A stretch of DNA of 40,133 nucleotides, from positions 1 through 40,133 of the forward strand of contig JALEGJ010000066.1 in assembly GCA_022763115.1 (NCBI GenBank), written 5' to 3'. The stretch is from Aquisalinus sp. (GTDB lineage: Bacteria > Pseudomonadota > Alphaproteobacteria > Caulobacterales > Parvularculaceae). Below, one piece after another: positions 7,800 to 15,589 of the stretch. Both the position numbers and the translations under genes were made by a program. Numbering within the stretch: position 1 is the first letter of the stretch; the number at the start of each line of letters is the position of its first letter. A model generated the notes under the pieces. It had not been told where the DNA came from, searched no databases, and saw only the letters and a list, made by a program, of their open reading frames with translations.

Positions 7800-10007
7800 C
7801 TAGCGCAGATCACCAACGATCGCCTGACCGGCCTGCTCGGGTTCGCCCGCAGCTTCTGGTGCCCCGTAATAAAAGCCTTGTGCGAAATCACAGCCCAGTT
7901 CTTTCAACAGGCGTGCTGTTGCCTGATTTTCAATGCCCTCGACCACTACTTGCGCGCCAGCACGCCGGGCCATATCCATAATTCCGGCCAGCAGTTTTTC
8001 AGCTTGCGGATTACCTGGCAGAGCAGAAATCAGTGAACGATCCGTCTTGATCATATCAAATGGAAACTTGCCCAGGCGGCTGATCTGGGAATGCCCGGAA
8101 CCAAGATCGTCAAGGGCAAGCCTCGCGCCCGTCTTGCGCAAGGCGGTTGCAACACCGAGCGCTTTTTCCTGATCCTTGAGGACATGGCTTTCAGTCAACT
8201 CGACAACAAGTGAGCCCTTGGGCAGGCGATGCTTTTTGATCTCGCCTTGCACGATATTCACCAGTTGCTCATTGAGCAGACTATCCGCTGTCACATTAAA
8301 CGAAACAAACTGGCCGAGACCCGGCTGGGCCTGAAGCCAGCTGGCCAATTCAGCAGCAGCTTCCTCTGCTACGACACGGATGATATCGGTCTCTATACCG
8401 GCTTCAACCGCTGCATGAATGAACTGATCTGCCGAAACGCCGTCCGGATTACCCGGCTGCTGCCAGCGTGCCAGTGCCTCAAACCCGATAATCTCCTCGT
8501 CACTGACCCGGATGATCGGCTGGAAGTAAGTCCTGATTTCTCCGCGCGCGAGTGCTGTCTGCAACTTGTCTATGTCCGACTTGCGCGCGCCAGCTTCCCG
8601 CTGTGCGGCGACCTGTTTCATATCCTCGGGCATGGTGCGCGGCGGGGCACCGGCCGCTTCTACCCTGGCACTAATACGGTCGATAAAGCCGTCAGCATCA
8701 AGCTCCCGGTTGCCGGCAAGGCGCACTGGCGCTCCGTTGTGCAAGGATAGCGTAATATCAAATGGGCCAGCCTGCGGATCACCGCCCCCGAGAATGGCGT
8801 CGTCGTACTGGTCAAGATCGCCATGGGCGATCAGGTTACGCATATTTTCAGGAGACAGCTCATCTGACGAACTTACGCCAAAAAGCGACAGGACATCATC
8901 CGTAGCTTCTACAGTGTCATCGGCAGACCACGACCAGTCAGGCCGGTCAGCAGAGGCCGCAACCTGAGCGGCAGCAAGTCCTGCAGCGGCTGCGACGGGT
9001 GCAGCTCGGCGATCAGCCGGTCTTTTTTTGCCCCAGAGCGCAGAAATGGGGGACTCACCTTGCGCAGGTGCACCGCGGCGCGGCTCCTCCGTCGGCTCCT
9101 TGCGTACAGACTCCGGCGCTTTCGGTGCCTCTTCAACTTCTTCTGCGGCATCCATGGCCAGCACAGGCTCACGGCGTGTTGGCCGTGCCGGTTCGTCCGC
9201 GCGTTCCGGCGCGACCAACGGCTGCGCATCTTGCACCTCTCCGAGACCAGCTGGCATTTCCCGATCATCCGCCCCGAAAGCCATCGCTGGCTCACTGCGA
9301 GGCAAGCCCTCGGTTGCTGCCGCACCAGCATCAGCCTTGACCGGCACCAGTGCCAGCAAACCTGCAAGCACCACCCCACCGGTCAGCATCACGTGTGGGG
9401 TAATAGCACCAATCCAGTTGTTCACGCCCATATTGCCACCAATGATAATGGCAAGGATCGAGGCACTGGCAAGCATGACACCTGGCGCTACCAGCATGGC
9501 CCGGCGATCCGACCCGAACCCCTGATGCAGAACCAGAATGGTTGCAAAGAAAGCGGTTGCCGCAATCACAATGCGCATTGGCCCGGCCGCATCTACCGCC
9601 CCCAGGAAACCGGCAACCCCGAGACCAATAGCCCCGAGCATGGCCAGCAGCATCAACGCGCCAAGCAATGCATTATTGCGGGCAGCCCGGACACTCGCTG
9701 TCAGGAACAATAATACTGTTGTCACAAAAAGCCCTTGCAGGACCAGAGCACTGCCTTCAGGCAGAAAATCAACCCGCCCGAAAGCAAGCGATTCCATCAT
9801 GGCGGTCATGCCGCATAGACCCGCTGCTGTTGCGGCTGTGCCACTGCGCCGGAACAGGGCAATCAGAAGAAACAACATCAGGCTGCCGCCAAGCACACCC
9901 AGAATGATGCCCTCGCTCAACATGATCTCCCGTGGATAGGAAATTGCCTGTTCTCGCGCCTGATCGAAAAACTCACCAAGCTGTATAGCTGCCCAAAAAC
10001 TGTTCAC
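7800..10007 (-). CDS. Membrane-anchored EAL-domain c-di-GMP phosphodiesterase
   Basis: A 735-residue protein. Residues 30-222 contain about seven hydrophobic helices with short loops, forming a membrane sensor region. A long Ala/Pro/Glu-rich linker follows (about 225-355). A PAS-like segment (about 368-450) begins DDVLSLFGVSS. The EAL domain occupies about 475-720. Catalytic positions look intact: E510 in EALARW, N571, E603 in ELTES, D633-D634 in LDDLGSG, K654 in IKTD, E690 in VEGIE and Q710 in QGFYYG. So it is probably an active enzyme degrading c-di-GMP to pGpG, although loop 6 reads DDLGSGHS instead of the common DDFGTGYS. No GGDEF domain is present. It starts with GTG, preceded by GAGGT. 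The gene stands alone, convergent with yqgE. Confidence 0.92.
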   Translation of the reverse strand: MNSFWAAIQLGEFFDQAREQAISYPREIMLSEGIILGVLGGSLMLFLLIALFRRSGTAATAAGLCGMTAMMESLAFGRVDFLPEGSALVLQGLFVTTVLLFLTASVRAARNNALLGALMLLAMLGAIGLGVAGFLGAVDAAGPMRIVIAATAFFATILVLHQGFGSDRRAMLVAPGVMLASASILAIIIGGNMGVNNWIGAITPHVMLTGGVVLAGLLALVPVKADAGAAATEGLPRSEPAMAFGADDREMPAGLGEVQDAQPLVAPERADEPARPTRREPVLAMDAAEEVEEAPKAPESVRKEPTEEPRRGAPAQGESPISALWGKKRPADRRAAPVAAAAGLAAAQVAASADRPDWSWSADDTVEATDDVLSLFGVSSSDELSPENMRNLIAHGDLDQYDDAILGGGDPQAGPFDITLSLHNGAPVRLAGNRELDADGFIDRISARVEAAGAPPRTMPEDMKQVAAQREAGARKSDIDKLQTALARGEIRTYFQPIIRVSDEEIIGFEALARWQQPGNPDGVSADQFIHAAVEAGIETDIIRVVAEEAAAELASWLQAQPGLGQFVSFNVTADSLLNEQLVNIVQGEIKKHRLPKGSLVVELTESHVLKDQEKALGVATALRKTGARLALDDLGSGHSQISRLGKFPFDMIKTDRSLISALPGNPQAEKLLAGIMDMARRAGAQVVVEGIENQATARLLKELGCDFAQGFYYGAPEAAGEPEQAGQAIVGDLR

Positions 10008-10148
10008 TTCTACCTCACCCCATCACCCAAGGACAGGTTTTCGCTGCACCCCTGCTGATACTGCGACCTGAAGGCTAATTGTCGCCGTCAGGGCGCACAG
10101 GTGCAAGGGAAAAATGATACCGCCTGCGGCAATGCAAAATTGGCTCCA

Positions 10149-10162
10149 GTTTTGCGCAAAAC
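10149..10162. repeat. Perfect 14-base palindrome
   Basis: GTTTTGCGCAAAAC lies 7 bases past the acetyltransferase stop, in the 162-base gap before the EAL gene (10008-10169). It could be a regulator site for the EAL gene or a weak RNA hairpin. No T-run follows. Nothing else is evident in the gap. Confidence 0.3.
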
Positions 10163-10169
10163 AAGGCCG

Positions 10170-10784
10170 TCAGGGTAAAGTCGCCAGCGTCTGAAGAGCG
10201 GTCTCAAAGTCGGATTGCAGCAACGCGAACAGAAGGTGATCCTGTCTGGCACCATTGATGCGCAGATACTGACGGGCCAGGCCCTCCTCAACGAAACCCG
10301 CCTTGCGCAACAGGTTGGCTGAAGCACGGTTATGCACCAGACAGGCGGCCTCAATCCGTTCCAGTCCCAGTATTTCAAAGGCATGGGTCACCACAGCACA
10401 GACCGCCGCGAACGCGTAACCACAGCGCACATGGTCAGCCCCGACCCAGTATCCGAGTGTTCCCGTCATCGCCGCGCGGTAACGGATGTTCGAAAGGGTA
10501 CACCCCCCGACAAGCGCATCATCCCTGGAGCGGAAAATAAAATAAGGTCTCGCGATGCCTGCCCGAATATCATGCGCGTAGAGGCGCAGTTTTTTTCGAA
10601 AAACCGGCCTCGCCAGTTCCTGCTCGATCCAGCGCGGCTCAAAAGGCTGCAGGTGATCCCTGCTGCTGCCACGCAAGGCCGCCCAGGCGTCATAGTCTTC
10701 TGCGCGCGGATAGCGCAGATAAACATCTTCCTGACAGAGGACAGGATTGCGCGGATCATTCAGTGGATAGTCCCAAAGTGCCAT
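10170..10784 (-). CDS. GNAT-family N-acetyltransferase (RimJ/RimL-like)
   Basis: A 204-residue acetyl-CoA-dependent acyltransferase. The N-terminal VYLRYPRAEDYDAWAALR and the middle GYWVGADHVRCGYAFAAV (acetyl-CoA loop, here CGYAFA in place of the common RGxGxA) are typical of the RimJ/RimL branch. NRASANLLRKAGFVEEGLAR (about 153-172) is the conserved C-terminal motif. RimJ-type enzymes acetylate ribosomal protein N-termini, but the substrate here cannot be told from sequence. It starts 15 bases after the thrC stop, so it is probably in the thrC transcript. In many alphaproteobacteria an M16 peptidase gene lies between thrC and this acetyltransferase; it is absent here. Confidence 0.92.
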   Translation of the reverse strand: MALWDYPLNDPRNPVLCQEDVYLRYPRAEDYDAWAALRGSSRDHLQPFEPRWIEQELARPVFRKKLRLYAHDIRAGIARPYFIFRSRDDALVGGCTLSNIRYRAAMTGTLGYWVGADHVRCGYAFAAVCAVVTHAFEILGLERIEAACLVHNRASANLLRKAGFVEEGLARQYLRINGARQDHLLFALLQSDFETALQTLATLP

Positions 10785-10799
10785 GTCGTCACAGCGCCC

Positions 10800-12194
10800 T
10801 TAGACAGCAGACAGAATATGCTGTTTCACCACCGCCAGATCATTTGGCAGCACTTTCAATAGCTCCTCGCGCTCAAAGAGGTCCTCCAAACCTGCTGGCA
10901 GGGCCGGTCTTCTGCCGGTGGCTTCCTCGACGGCATCCGGGAATTTCGCGGGATGGGCCGTCGATAGCGTAACCAGCGGCCCGCTGACGTCGCCTGCCTG
11001 ACGCGCTTTTTCGGCTGCAACAAGTCCGACAGCCGTATGCGGATCAATGAGCTGCCCTGTCCTAGAGCTAACGCGCGCCATCATCTCGCGGCTTTCTGCT
11101 TCATCCGACGCATAGGCTGCAAACTCTTCCCTGATAAAACCGAGGACATTCTCTGACAGGGTGAAATTGCCGTTTTCTTTCAAGTCATTCATGAGAGTTG
11201 CCACCGCTGCGTGATCTCGTCCCAGAGCCTCGCTCACCAGTCTTTCGAAATTACTGGAGACCTGAATGTCCATAGACGGAGAAATCGTCTTGTGTGTTTC
11301 CTGCGGCACATAACATCCTGTCGACAAGGTACGCACCAGAATATCATTCAGGTTTGTGGCGATGCATAATTTGTCGATCGGCAAGCCCATACGCGACGCA
11401 ACGTAGCCAGCGAAAATGTCACCGAAATTGCCCGTCGGCACAACATAAGATATTTTTTTTGCTGGCCCGCCAAGACTGACAGAGGATGTAAAATAATACA
11501 CAGCCTGCGCCATAATACGCGCCCAGTTGATCGAATTGATGGCACCCAGCCGAACATCGCTGCGGAAGGCTTCATCCGCGAACATGGCCTTGACTAGCGC
11601 CTGACAGTCATCAAATGTTCCCTGTACGGCAATATTGTGAATGTTATCCTCACGCACGCAAGTCATCATGCGTCTTTGCGTGTCAGAGACACGGCCTTCA
11701 GGGTGCAAGATGAACACATTTACATTGCGCAACCCCCGCAAAGCCTCGATGGCGGCCGCGCCGGTGTCACCCGATGTCGCCCCGACAATCGTCAGTCGTT
11801 CATTTCGCTCGCCAAGGACATGCTCAAATAGCTGCCCCAGCAGCAGCATGGCAAAATCCTTGAAGGCAAGTGTCGGCCCGTGCGCCAGTTCCAGAATCCA
11901 GTCTTCATTGCCAACTTGTATGAGCGGCGCCGTTGCCGGATGGTTGAAGCGACTATAGGCAGCTGCGCACATGTTTCGAAGCGTTCCGGAAGAAATCTCG
12001 TCGCTGACGAATGGCAAGATGACATCATGCGCAACATCCGCATAAGGACGACCGGCAAATGCTGAAATCTGCTCGGCAGATAAGTGTGGCCAGCTCTCGG
12101 GCAGAAAAAGGCCCCCGTCACTGGCCAGGCCCTGCAAAAGAACATCCGTAAAACTGCGGTTCATGTCCTGACCGCGTGTAGAATGATAGCGCAT
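10800..12194 (-). CDS. thrC: Threonine synthase
   Basis: A PLP enzyme converting O-phosphohomoserine to threonine, the step after ThrB (1122-2087). The 464-residue length fits the long class of threonine synthases. The N-terminus MRYHSTRGQD and GLASDGGLFLPE are typical, and the PLP lysine is K112 in GPTLAFKDFAM. SGDTGAAAIEALRG and PTGNFGDIFAGY are the expected phosphate-binding and substrate segments. The start at 12194 is chosen because it gives the standard N-terminus and GGGAA precedes it; the frame stays open 11 codons further upstream without resemblance. The acetyltransferase follows 15 bases downstream. The paraoxonase-like gene lies 48 bases upstream on the same strand. Confidence 0.96.
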   Translation of the reverse strand: MRYHSTRGQDMNRSFTDVLLQGLASDGGLFLPESWPHLSAEQISAFAGRPYADVAHDVILPFVSDEISSGTLRNMCAAAYSRFNHPATAPLIQVGNEDWILELAHGPTLAFKDFAMLLLGQLFEHVLGERNERLTIVGATSGDTGAAAIEALRGLRNVNVFILHPEGRVSDTQRRMMTCVREDNIHNIAVQGTFDDCQALVKAMFADEAFRSDVRLGAINSINWARIMAQAVYYFTSSVSLGGPAKKISYVVPTGNFGDIFAGYVASRMGLPIDKLCIATNLNDILVRTLSTGCYVPQETHKTISPSMDIQVSSNFERLVSEALGRDHAAVATLMNDLKENGNFTLSENVLGFIREEFAAYASDEAESREMMARVSSRTGQLIDPHTAVGLVAAEKARQAGDVSGPLVTLSTAHPAKFPDAVEEATGRRPALPAGLEDLFEREELLKVLPNDLAVVKQHILSAV

Positions 12195-12242
12195 ATGAAA
12201 TTCCCGACTGCACCCGCTCGCACACACGGGCCTGTTTCAATT

Positions 12243-13292
12243 TCAGTTACATAGAAGGAATTTGTTCTCGGCGTAAGCGCCTATGAGCAGATTTTGCCCC
12301 AGGCGGATTGCCGAGGTCGCGCCGGAAAGAGCATTGCCATCGTCCTGAAAGACAGCCTCCGGAACACTCGCCAGGTCTATCGGCATTTCAAGCTTGAGAA
12401 TGCGCGACGGTGCAAGGTGTTCGGCATCGGTCCGGTGCTGTGCAAACGCACGGGGTGCCGGAATTGAACTGACAAGGAGTGCACCATCGTCCAGACGATT
12501 GATGTTATCCGGGAAGCCATCCAGCAGCAGGCGTCCGCTCGGCACGATGACACCAGAGCGCAGGTTCCGGTCATATATTGTCACCACCTTGCCCGATGTC
12601 TCCGCGACATAAAGCTGTGATCCGTCAGCGGAAATCTCGATACCATTGGCATATTTGAGTTCACTTGCCGCATTACTCAACGAACTGCCATCATAATAGA
12701 GTATTGAGCCGCTGGCATTGCCGAGCAGAAACGAAAGCTCTGCCAGAAGCCCTCTGCCGGACCCTTGCGATGCGTTACTGACGTAAAATGATCGCGGGCC
12801 AACAGCCACAACACTATTGGGCGTCGTCAGACGCGGATCCTTAAGGGTCTGGATCAGGTCAAGCTGCCCGCGTTCGCCGACGTCATAAATAAGGATAGAA
12901 GGATCTGCCGCATTCACGACAAACAGCCGATGCACCTCCTCGTCTTTGTAAAGATCAACACCCAGAGGTTCAAAAACAGTTGGAATACCCCCCGTCCGGT
13001 CCCGCCAGGACGCCGTATCAAGAGGGTTTTCCGGGTCAAAGGCAATGATCGCGCCGCGCACCCCTTCACTGTCATCGCGCCGGTCCATCGAGGATAACCA
13101 GACCCGCTTCAGCGCCTTGTCTGCTGCGAGATCCTCTACACCCGGCACACCGACGACAGGTACGCATTGACCAGCATAGCGGCTCTCTACGGTTTCAAAC
13201 ATATTCAGATGCCGCATGGCCAGATATGTCCCGGCGACAGCCGCAGCCGCGAGAAAGATCAGGACAATACAGGACACAACAAAGGTACGCAT
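12243..13292 (-). CDS. Paraoxonase/arylesterase-like six-bladed beta-propeller
   Basis: The 349-residue protein has an N-terminal hydrophobic anchor (about 4-25) and a periplasmic propeller. It aligns by eye along its length with the PON1 family: VEDL (E53, D54), TPNSVVAVGPRSFYVSN (N159), YANGIEISADGSQLYVAE (N216), PDNI (D262, N263) and the end LIGAY...FLLC. Cysteines C43 and C348 sit where PON1 has its disulfide. Catalytic-calcium ligands appear kept, but the positions of the two catalytic histidines of PON1 are L110 (in FEPLGVD) and A128 (in VVNAADP). Lactonase activity is therefore doubtful. The start at 13292 is chosen because the membrane anchor begins there; the open frame extends 60 codons further, through an unlikely, C-tract-bearing region. 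Confidence 0.85.
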   Translation of the reverse strand: MRTFVVSCIVLIFLAAAAVAGTYLAMRHLNMFETVESRYAGQCVPVVGVPGVEDLAADKALKRVWLSSMDRRDDSEGVRGAIIAFDPENPLDTASWRDRTGGIPTVFEPLGVDLYKDEEVHRLFVVNAADPSILIYDVGERGQLDLIQTLKDPRLTTPNSVVAVGPRSFYVSNASQGSGRGLLAELSFLLGNASGSILYYDGSSLSNAASELKYANGIEISADGSQLYVAETSGKVVTIYDRNLRSGVIVPSGRLLLDGFPDNINRLDDGALLVSSIPAPRAFAQHRTDAEHLAPSRILKLEMPIDLASVPEAVFQDDGNALSGATSAIRLGQNLLIGAYAENKFLLCN

Positions 13293-13412
13293 GGGTTTCA
13301 CGTTTCCGTTTGGGCAACCAAAGCGCAACGCCTCCACTGGCGCAAGGTAATGCTTACAATTCTGCAGAAGATGACAAAAAATTAGGGTCTGTACGTAATT
13401 AGGATGCCCATG

Positions 13413-13422
13413 CCCCCCCCCC
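13413..13422. repeat. Ten-C homopolymer tract
   Basis: An uninterrupted run of ten C lies in the 248-base gap between the paraoxonase-like gene and rpmE, about 120 bases upstream of the former's start, and is followed by AAACTGGGG. Such runs are prone to slippage. Apart from this the gap shows only likely promoter sequence, with no small gene. Confidence 0.85.
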
Positions 13423-13540
13423 AAACTGGGGCCTGCTTTCTGGCCTAACCATAGAGAAGAAATTGCTTGCAAAGAAAGAAACTGCGCTTTATCAGGCGCG
13501 TTCCGAAATTTAACGCTATATCCTTGATGGGGCGCGGCAC

Positions 13541-13759
13541 ATGAAAAAAGACATTCATCCAGAGTATCACATGATCAATGTGGTCATGACAGACGGCACA
13601 ACATTCCAGACACGCTCCACTTATGGCGAAGCTGGCGCAACGCTTCAGCTTGATATTGACCCGACATCCCACCCTGCCTGGACCGGTGGTCCGCAGCGGG
13701 TTTCCGATAAGGGCCGCGTCTCTGCATTCAAGAACAAGTTCGGAAACTTCGGCCTCTAA
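13541..13759 (+). CDS. rpmE: 50S ribosomal protein L31
   Basis: The 72-residue L31 bridges the large and small ribosomal subunits at the central protuberance. The start [10 protein letters not shown] and the later [14 protein letters not shown] are characteristic. It has no cysteines, so it is the zinc-free form, as is usual in alphaproteobacteria. GGGGCG precedes the ATG. A strong bidirectional terminator follows at 13784-13814, which fits a single-gene transcript. Confidence 0.97.
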   Translation: MKKDIHPEYHMINVVMTDGTTFQTRSTYGEAGATLQLDIDPTSHPAWTGGPQRVSDKGRVSAFKNKFGNFGL

Positions 13760-13783
13760 GTCCAGTCTTCCAGAGAAATTATG

Positions 13784-13814
13784 AAAAAGCCCGCATCAGA
13801 TGCGGGCTTTTTTT
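13784..13814. terminator. Bidirectional terminator between rpmE and rcdA
   Basis: GCCCGCATC-A-GATGCGGGC is a perfect inverted repeat, flanked by five A on the left and seven T on the right. It therefore ends transcripts in both directions. It sits 24 bases past the rpmE stop and 3 bases beyond the end of the convergent rcdA gene. Confidence 0.92.
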
Positions 13815-13817
13815 GTA

Positions 13818-14378
13818 TTACAGACCGTTTGAAAAAGCCGCCTGTAAGCTGCGCAGTTGCCCCGCAGCATCCCGCCCTGACAAGGGAGCCTGATTGGATG
13901 CGAAAATGTCTGCATCAATACGTGATATGCGCTGATAAAGAAGGCGCGTTTCCTCGCGCAGTTCATGTAACCGCGCTGGCAGTTGCGCCTGTTCGTCTTC
14001 TATTTCGGACTGGCGCTTGGCTTGCGGTTTGGCAAGACGGTACTTGTCTTCCGCAGCTTCGGCATAACTCATTTCATTTTCACGCACGGCCCGCAACACC
14101 AGCAACCATGAAGCAATCTGCATCAGCCTGGTTGTCAGACGCATGGATACGGCAGCATAGGCCAGCGCTTCTGAACGCGATAATTCCTTGGCAGCGTCTC
14201 GCCCCTCGCCATCAAGATAAGTTGCCGTTTCCTCGACAAGCTCCATTCCTTCGGCAAAAATATTGTTAAACAGTTTGGACTGTACGAAGCCACGCACCTG
14301 AGCGCTTTCAACAACGGCTTCATCTGATAGTTTTTCGTGTGGCGTCACCAGCCTGCACTCCTCGAATTCAAATTTCAT
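13818..14378 (-). CDS. rcdA: RcdA-like protein (DUF1465), adaptor for CtrA proteolysis
   Basis: RcdA in Caulobacter is a ClpXP adaptor, acting with CpdR and PopA, that delivers the cell-cycle regulator CtrA and other substrates for degradation. The 186-residue protein carries the family core: GMELVEETATYLDGEGRDAA (about 43-62) and the helical stretch AVSMRLTTRLMQIASWLLVLRAV with the following EMSYAEA. A charged C-terminal region rich in Glu, Gln and Arg follows. The start at 14378 gives MKFEFEE and a length near Caulobacter RcdA; the frame remains open to 14612, but the extra part overlaps the divergent DUF429 promoter and gene. No strong ribosome site is visible. The identity rests on recognised core motifs. 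Confidence 0.85.
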   Translation of the reverse strand: MKFEFEECRLVTPHEKLSDEAVVESAQVRGFVQSKLFNNIFAEGMELVEETATYLDGEGRDAAKELSRSEALAYAAVSMRLTTRLMQIASWLLVLRAVRENEMSYAEAAEDKYRLAKPQAKRQSEIEDEQAQLPARLHELREETRLLYQRISRIDADIFASNQAPLSGRDAAGQLRSLQAAFSNGL

Positions 14379-14500
14379 ACTCGCGCGTAATTGCCCTGGA
14401 TGCAATCCGGCACCGTGTTTTTCAGTTTTGTTGTGATGTGCGTCCCGCTGCCGGCCTTTGACATGCAGCATTGTCACACCCTGTTGAAACACATAGAGCA

Positions 14501-15268
14501 ATGGCCATGCCAGCAACCGGAACGCGAAAAAAGCAGGGGCCATTTGTGCTTGGGGTAGATGGATGCCCCAAAGGGTGGCTGGCCGTGCGCCTTTTCCCGC
14601 AAAAGGGAGCAAACGAAACCCCGCAAGCCGCTATTTTCGGTAACTTTAACGCGCTGTTGCGTTCTGAATGGGGACAGGCACAGATCATGCTGGTGGACAT
14701 GCCTGTGGGACTGACAGATCATGGCAGGCGTGGCTGTGACACGCTGGCTCGGCGCACCCTAGGCAAGGGACGGGCATCCAGCGTTTTTCCTGCCCCCCGC
14801 CGACCCATGCTGGATTTTTCTACCTATGAAGACGCCAATGCATGGGGAAAGGCACAAGGCAAGGAGGCTGGCGGCGGACTATCAAAACAGGCCTGGAACA
14901 TCCTGCCGAAAATTCGCGAACTGGATGCCTGCATCACGCCAGAATCTCAGGCCCGGATACGCGAGGCCCATCCGGAAGTTGCCTTTCTCCGGCTGAATAA
15001 GGGTCAGGCTGTCACAGCCCCCAAAAGGAAGCCGGAAGGCCGGATAGCCAGGTCAGCGCTCCTTGCCTCTCATGGCATTCAGCAATTAAACGAGGTCTGG
15101 TCGCAGATCGTCTCCGAGCATGGGGCCACGGCGGTGCACATTGATGACTATTATGATGCCTGTGCACTCGCCCTGACTGCAAAATCCATCAGTCTGGGTC
15201 AACAGGTCCTACATCTGACAGAAGGGCTAAAGGACAGCCGGGGATTGAAAATGGAAATCTGGGGCTGA
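14501..15268 (+). CDS. DUF429 family protein (predicted RNase H-fold nuclease)
   Basis: A 255-residue member of DUF429, a family with an RNase H-like fold and no settled function. Family marks are LGVDGCPKGWLAV (about 17-29, first acidic residue), VDMPVGL (second acidic residue), ASSVFPAPRRP, KQAWNILPKIRELD, REAHPEVAFLRLN and the late HIDDYYDACALALTA with its acidic pair. The conserved acidic residues suggest metal-dependent catalysis, by analogy only. The start at 14501 (MAMPATG) is chosen over an upstream in-frame TTG at 14471. Divergent from rcdA; its end lies 8 bases from the convergent DUF1192 gene. Confidence 0.88.
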   Translation: MAMPATGTRKKQGPFVLGVDGCPKGWLAVRLFPQKGANETPQAAIFGNFNALLRSEWGQAQIMLVDMPVGLTDHGRRGCDTLARRTLGKGRASSVFPAPRRPMLDFSTYEDANAWGKAQGKEAGGGLSKQAWNILPKIRELDACITPESQARIREAHPEVAFLRLNKGQAVTAPKRKPEGRIARSALLASHGIQQLNEVWSQIVSEHGATAVHIDDYYDACALALTAKSISLGQQVLHLTEGLKDSRGLKMEIWG

Positions 15269-15276
15269 GCCCAAGC

Positions 15277-15483
15277 TCAACTTTTGAACAGTGCCTCGGC
15301 AGCGGCGGTTGCTCCTTGCCGTTTGTCCAGCGCCGCTTCGCAGCGACTGATCTCGCCCTTCAGCCGTTCAATCCGCTCGCCAAGATCACTGACGGATAGC
15401 GCAGAGAGATCCTGCCCGGTCAGTTCATCAATCAGACGCTCACCGCGTGGATCGGTGACAGAAGCCTTCAAAACATCATCCAT
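15277..15483 (-). CDS. DUF1192 family small protein
   Basis: A 68-residue protein with the DUF1192 core TGQDLSALSVSDLGERIERL followed by a short coiled coil ending in AAAEALFKS. These alphaproteobacterial proteins have no known function. The start at 15483 is preceded by GGGAG at about 9 bases; the frame stays open upstream without resemblance. It lies between, and is transcribed opposite to, DUF429 and the quinone oxidoreductase. Confidence 0.85.
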   Translation of the reverse strand: MDDVLKASVTDPRGERLIDELTGQDLSALSVSDLGERIERLKGEISRCEAALDKRQGATAAAEALFKS

Positions 15484-15589
15484 ACGCGCTATCTCCCTTT
15501 CCACGCTATTCTGACAGCCCTGCCAGACCTGTCCAGTGCCTGTCTGCAGATGCAAAAGTATCCCACGACGACAAAACGAGAATGATCAA

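Noticed and set aside
9028-9940. Long plus-strand frames opposite the EAL gene
   Set aside because: They mirror the Ala/Pro-rich linker and membrane helices of the EAL gene; composition-driven shadows.
13293-13472. 60-codon upstream extension of the paraoxonase-like gene
   Set aside because: It crosses the C10 tract, shows no family resemblance, and would put the membrane anchor internal to the protein.
13781-14269. Plus-strand open frame starting in the rpmE terminator
   Set aside because: It is opposite rcdA, begins inside a terminator hairpin and has no recognisable features.
14459-14476. TGACA-N8-TGTCA inverted repeat between rcdA and the DUF429 gene
   Set aside because: The arms are only 5 bases; such repeats occur by chance, and no matching regulator is nearby.
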